From a virus, in IMG/VR virus record IMGVR_UViG_3300033148_007459, positions 1-20,653 of that record: a stretch of 20,653 bases of DNA, one strand, 5' to 3'. The translations under genes were made by a program, and so were the position numbers. The notes under the pieces were generated by a model. It was not told the DNA's origin. It worked only from the letters and a program-made list of their open reading frames with translations, and made no database searches. Shown here one piece after another: positions 19,235 to 20,653 of the stretch (position 1 is the stretch's first letter; each line of letters starts with the position of its first letter).

Positions 19235-20653
19235 TTAAAAAACTATTTGATAACTTTCTTCTTCAGTGTTTCCAAAATATTTTTCAACTAGTTCTTGTGC
19301 TATAATTTCATTTTCAGTGATATCTATATCTGAAACTAGGATGTCTAAAATTGCTTTATCTTCTTCTTTATCAGATATCTCATAGTTCACAATTAATAAT
19401 TCCATACCAGTTTTAATACAAACTCCATCACTTTCATCACCAAACATTGATGCTATTTTATTTTTCTTCAATATCATAAAAAATAATGCTCCAAACATTG
19501 ATGTAATTAATCCGTCTCCATAATTTCCAAAAGCTTTTAAATTATCTTGAAATACTTTCATTTCTTGAATTGTGTCACTATCATTGATTTCAAGCATATC
19601 ATGTTCAATCAAATATTTGAATAATTTAGCTAAAACTGGCTTATTACTTTTAGTTAAACGATAACCATAACGATGTTTATCTTCTTTAAAAACTCGCTCA
19701 TATTGATAATCTTTTTTCAGATCATTTAAGATTTCTTTACCAATATTGTTTTCACCGAATATCCACGCATTATTATAATATTTTCCAAGCCAATTTAAAA
19801 TGAGAGGAGTTTCAAGATAGTCGAATTCCTTAACAATATTGAAGCAACATACTTGTTTTATTTTCTTTCTAATATCAGTGATATCTAAAACTTGGATACC
19901 TAGATTATGATGTTCACCCTCTTTAGAATCTGAGTTCATTTCAGATGGATCTAAACCAATTGTATAGACATGTCCTTTTTTTGGTTTTTCATAACAACTC
20001 ATTAATTCCGAAAATTTTGACAAATGTTTTTCAAATTCTTCACAATTTATAATTTTTCTATCTATTAAATTATTTAATTTCATTGCATCAATTAATGTAT
20101 TATCAACTGAGATGAAAAGACCGCAATGTTCTTGCATGAAGATCTTCTCATTTTTCAATTTCTTTTTTTCTTTTCTAACCCATTTTTCAGTATTTCGTTC
20201 GGGAATATCTCTATAAGTTGATTCCAATGGTATAAAATCTTCTACTTTTTCTTCATCTGAAATATTTGATCTTATATTAATCATGGCACTATCCCAAATT
20301 TCCTTAAAAAAGTTGGGACCTTTGGCGGTGGAAAATCCAAATATTTGTGATTTAGTACCTGATGAAATTGTAGGAATTAATGATGCCCATAATGGTCTAA
20401 TGATATTCTCTGGAAGCTTTGAAATTTCATCTAAAATTAGACACGAAATAGAGAAACCTGAAAATGCATCATCTCTCGTTCCAGACGTAATTACTCTACT
20501 ATCATTTTCAAACTCTATATCACCTTTATTCCAAGTTACTACTCCTGGTTTAATCCATAAAGGCAACTCCAAAAAAGCAAATTTAACTCTTCCAAGAATT
20601 TCTCTAGCAACAGAACCTTTGTTTGCTAAAAATGCAATTGTTTGATTTTGCTG
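19235..20653 (-). CDS. 17: Terminase large subunit (gp17-like), C-terminal part
   Basis: 472 codons are in the window; the reading frame is open to the right edge, so the true start lies beyond it. The apparent start at 20572 is a TTG inside the conserved region. The segment TIAFLANKGSVAREILGRVK...LPLWIKPGVVTWNKGDIEF mirrors T4 gp17 (SIAMIAHKGSMSAEVLDRTK...LPDFLQPGIVEWNKGSIEL). Walker B LILDE and the coupling motif STAKG follow. The RNase H-fold nuclease triad is visible as YTIGLDPSE (D235 of the fragment), WIFGENNIG (E301) and GNYGDGLITSMF (D380). gp17 is the motor ATPase that pumps DNA through the portal and cuts concatemers at the end of packaging. The C-terminus ends shortly after an acidic tail. 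Its stop abuts the late box of the endonuclease gene. Confidence 0.93.
   Translation of the reverse strand, partial: QQNQTIAFLANKGSVAREILGRVKFAFLELPLWIKPGVVTWNKGDIEFENDSRVITSGTRDDAFSGFSISCLILDEISKLPENIIRPLWASLIPTISSGTKSQIFGFSTAKGPNFFKEIWDSAMINIRSNISDEEKVEDFIPLESTYRDIPERNTEKWVRKEKKKLKNEKIFMQEHCGLFISVDNTLIDAMKLNNLIDRKIINCEEFEKHLSKFSELMSCYEKPKKGHVYTIGLDPSEMNSDSKEGEHHNLGIQVLDITDIRKKIKQVCCFNIVKEFDYLETPLILNWLGKYYNNAWIFGENNIGKEILNDLKKDYQYERVFKEDKHRYGYRLTKSNKPVLAKLFKYLIEHDMLEINDSDTIQEMKVFQDNLKAFGNYGDGLITSMFGALFFMILKKNKIASMFGDESDGVCIKTGMELLIVNYEISDKEEDKAILDILVSDIDITENEIIAQELVEKYFGNTEEESYQIVF

Noticed and set aside
20570-20572. Apparent start of the terminase ORF
   Set aside because: It is a TTG within a segment aligning with T4 gp17; the open frame continues to the window edge.
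1-20653. tRNA genes, CRISPR arrays, insertion sequences
   Set aside because: No cloverleaf-like GC-richer stretch, spaced direct repeats or transposase/terminal repeats were seen; the only clear direct repeat is the tandem pair inside the endonuclease gene.

Overview
The window is a compact, strongly AT-rich stretch of a tailed-phage genome. Nearly every gene is on the minus strand, intergenic gaps are tiny, and stop/start codons often overlap. Recognisable T4-like proteins (large terminase gp17, neck gp14, portal gp20, head-completion nuclease gp4, gp19-family tail-tube proteins, a UvsX-type recombinase) point to a contractile-tailed, distantly T4-related myovirus. The order differs from T4 (gp17 is next to gp14; gp4 and a possible gp2 sit directly before gp20). 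The host cannot be named; purine-rich Shine-Dalgarno sequences and a zinc M15-type peptidase fit a bacterial host with peptidoglycan.

Reading in the direction of transcription (right to left): the terminase C-terminal two thirds (cut by the right edge); a zinc-finger/PD-(D/E)XK homing-type endonuclease; a gp14-like neck protein; a tail-tube-like protein overlapping a RuvC-type resolvase; then an adhesion/tail block (beta-helix tailspike, coiled-coil protein, 639-aa fibre, two small proteins, a short fibre, two large lectin-like tail proteins), an M15 peptidase and a second tube-family protein. A single short plus-strand gene (4831-4992, proline-rich) interrupts the block, opposed by a 26-bp hairpin. 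Leftward of it are the gp4-like nuclease, a possible gp2-like protein, the portal, two small unknown genes and the N-terminal half of a UvsX-like recombinase (cut by the left edge).

Regulation can be read in the gaps. Six exact TATAAATA boxes (T4-type late promoters) lie in gaps upstream of start codons, two of them just after terminator-like hairpins. A different promoter-like element of about 32 bp occurs three times (646-677 minus, 1193-1224 minus, 4755-4786 plus), each 40-45 nt before an ATG with a good Shine-Dalgarno. It probably drives early or middle transcription of the small genes and of a 20-codon leader ORF in front of uvsX.

Most notable: (1) the portal protein has an N-terminal zinc-finger module closely resembling that of the endonuclease encoded 14 kb away; (2) the endonuclease leader can form an RNA fold whose 7-nt loop exactly complements its own Shine-Dalgarno region; (3) the thrice-repeated promoter-like element; (4) a hairpin and leader ORF arranged like an attenuator before uvsX; (5) a RuvC resolvase gene embedded in the tail cluster, overlapping the tube gene behind an A7 tract. 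All identifications are by eye, with no database search.
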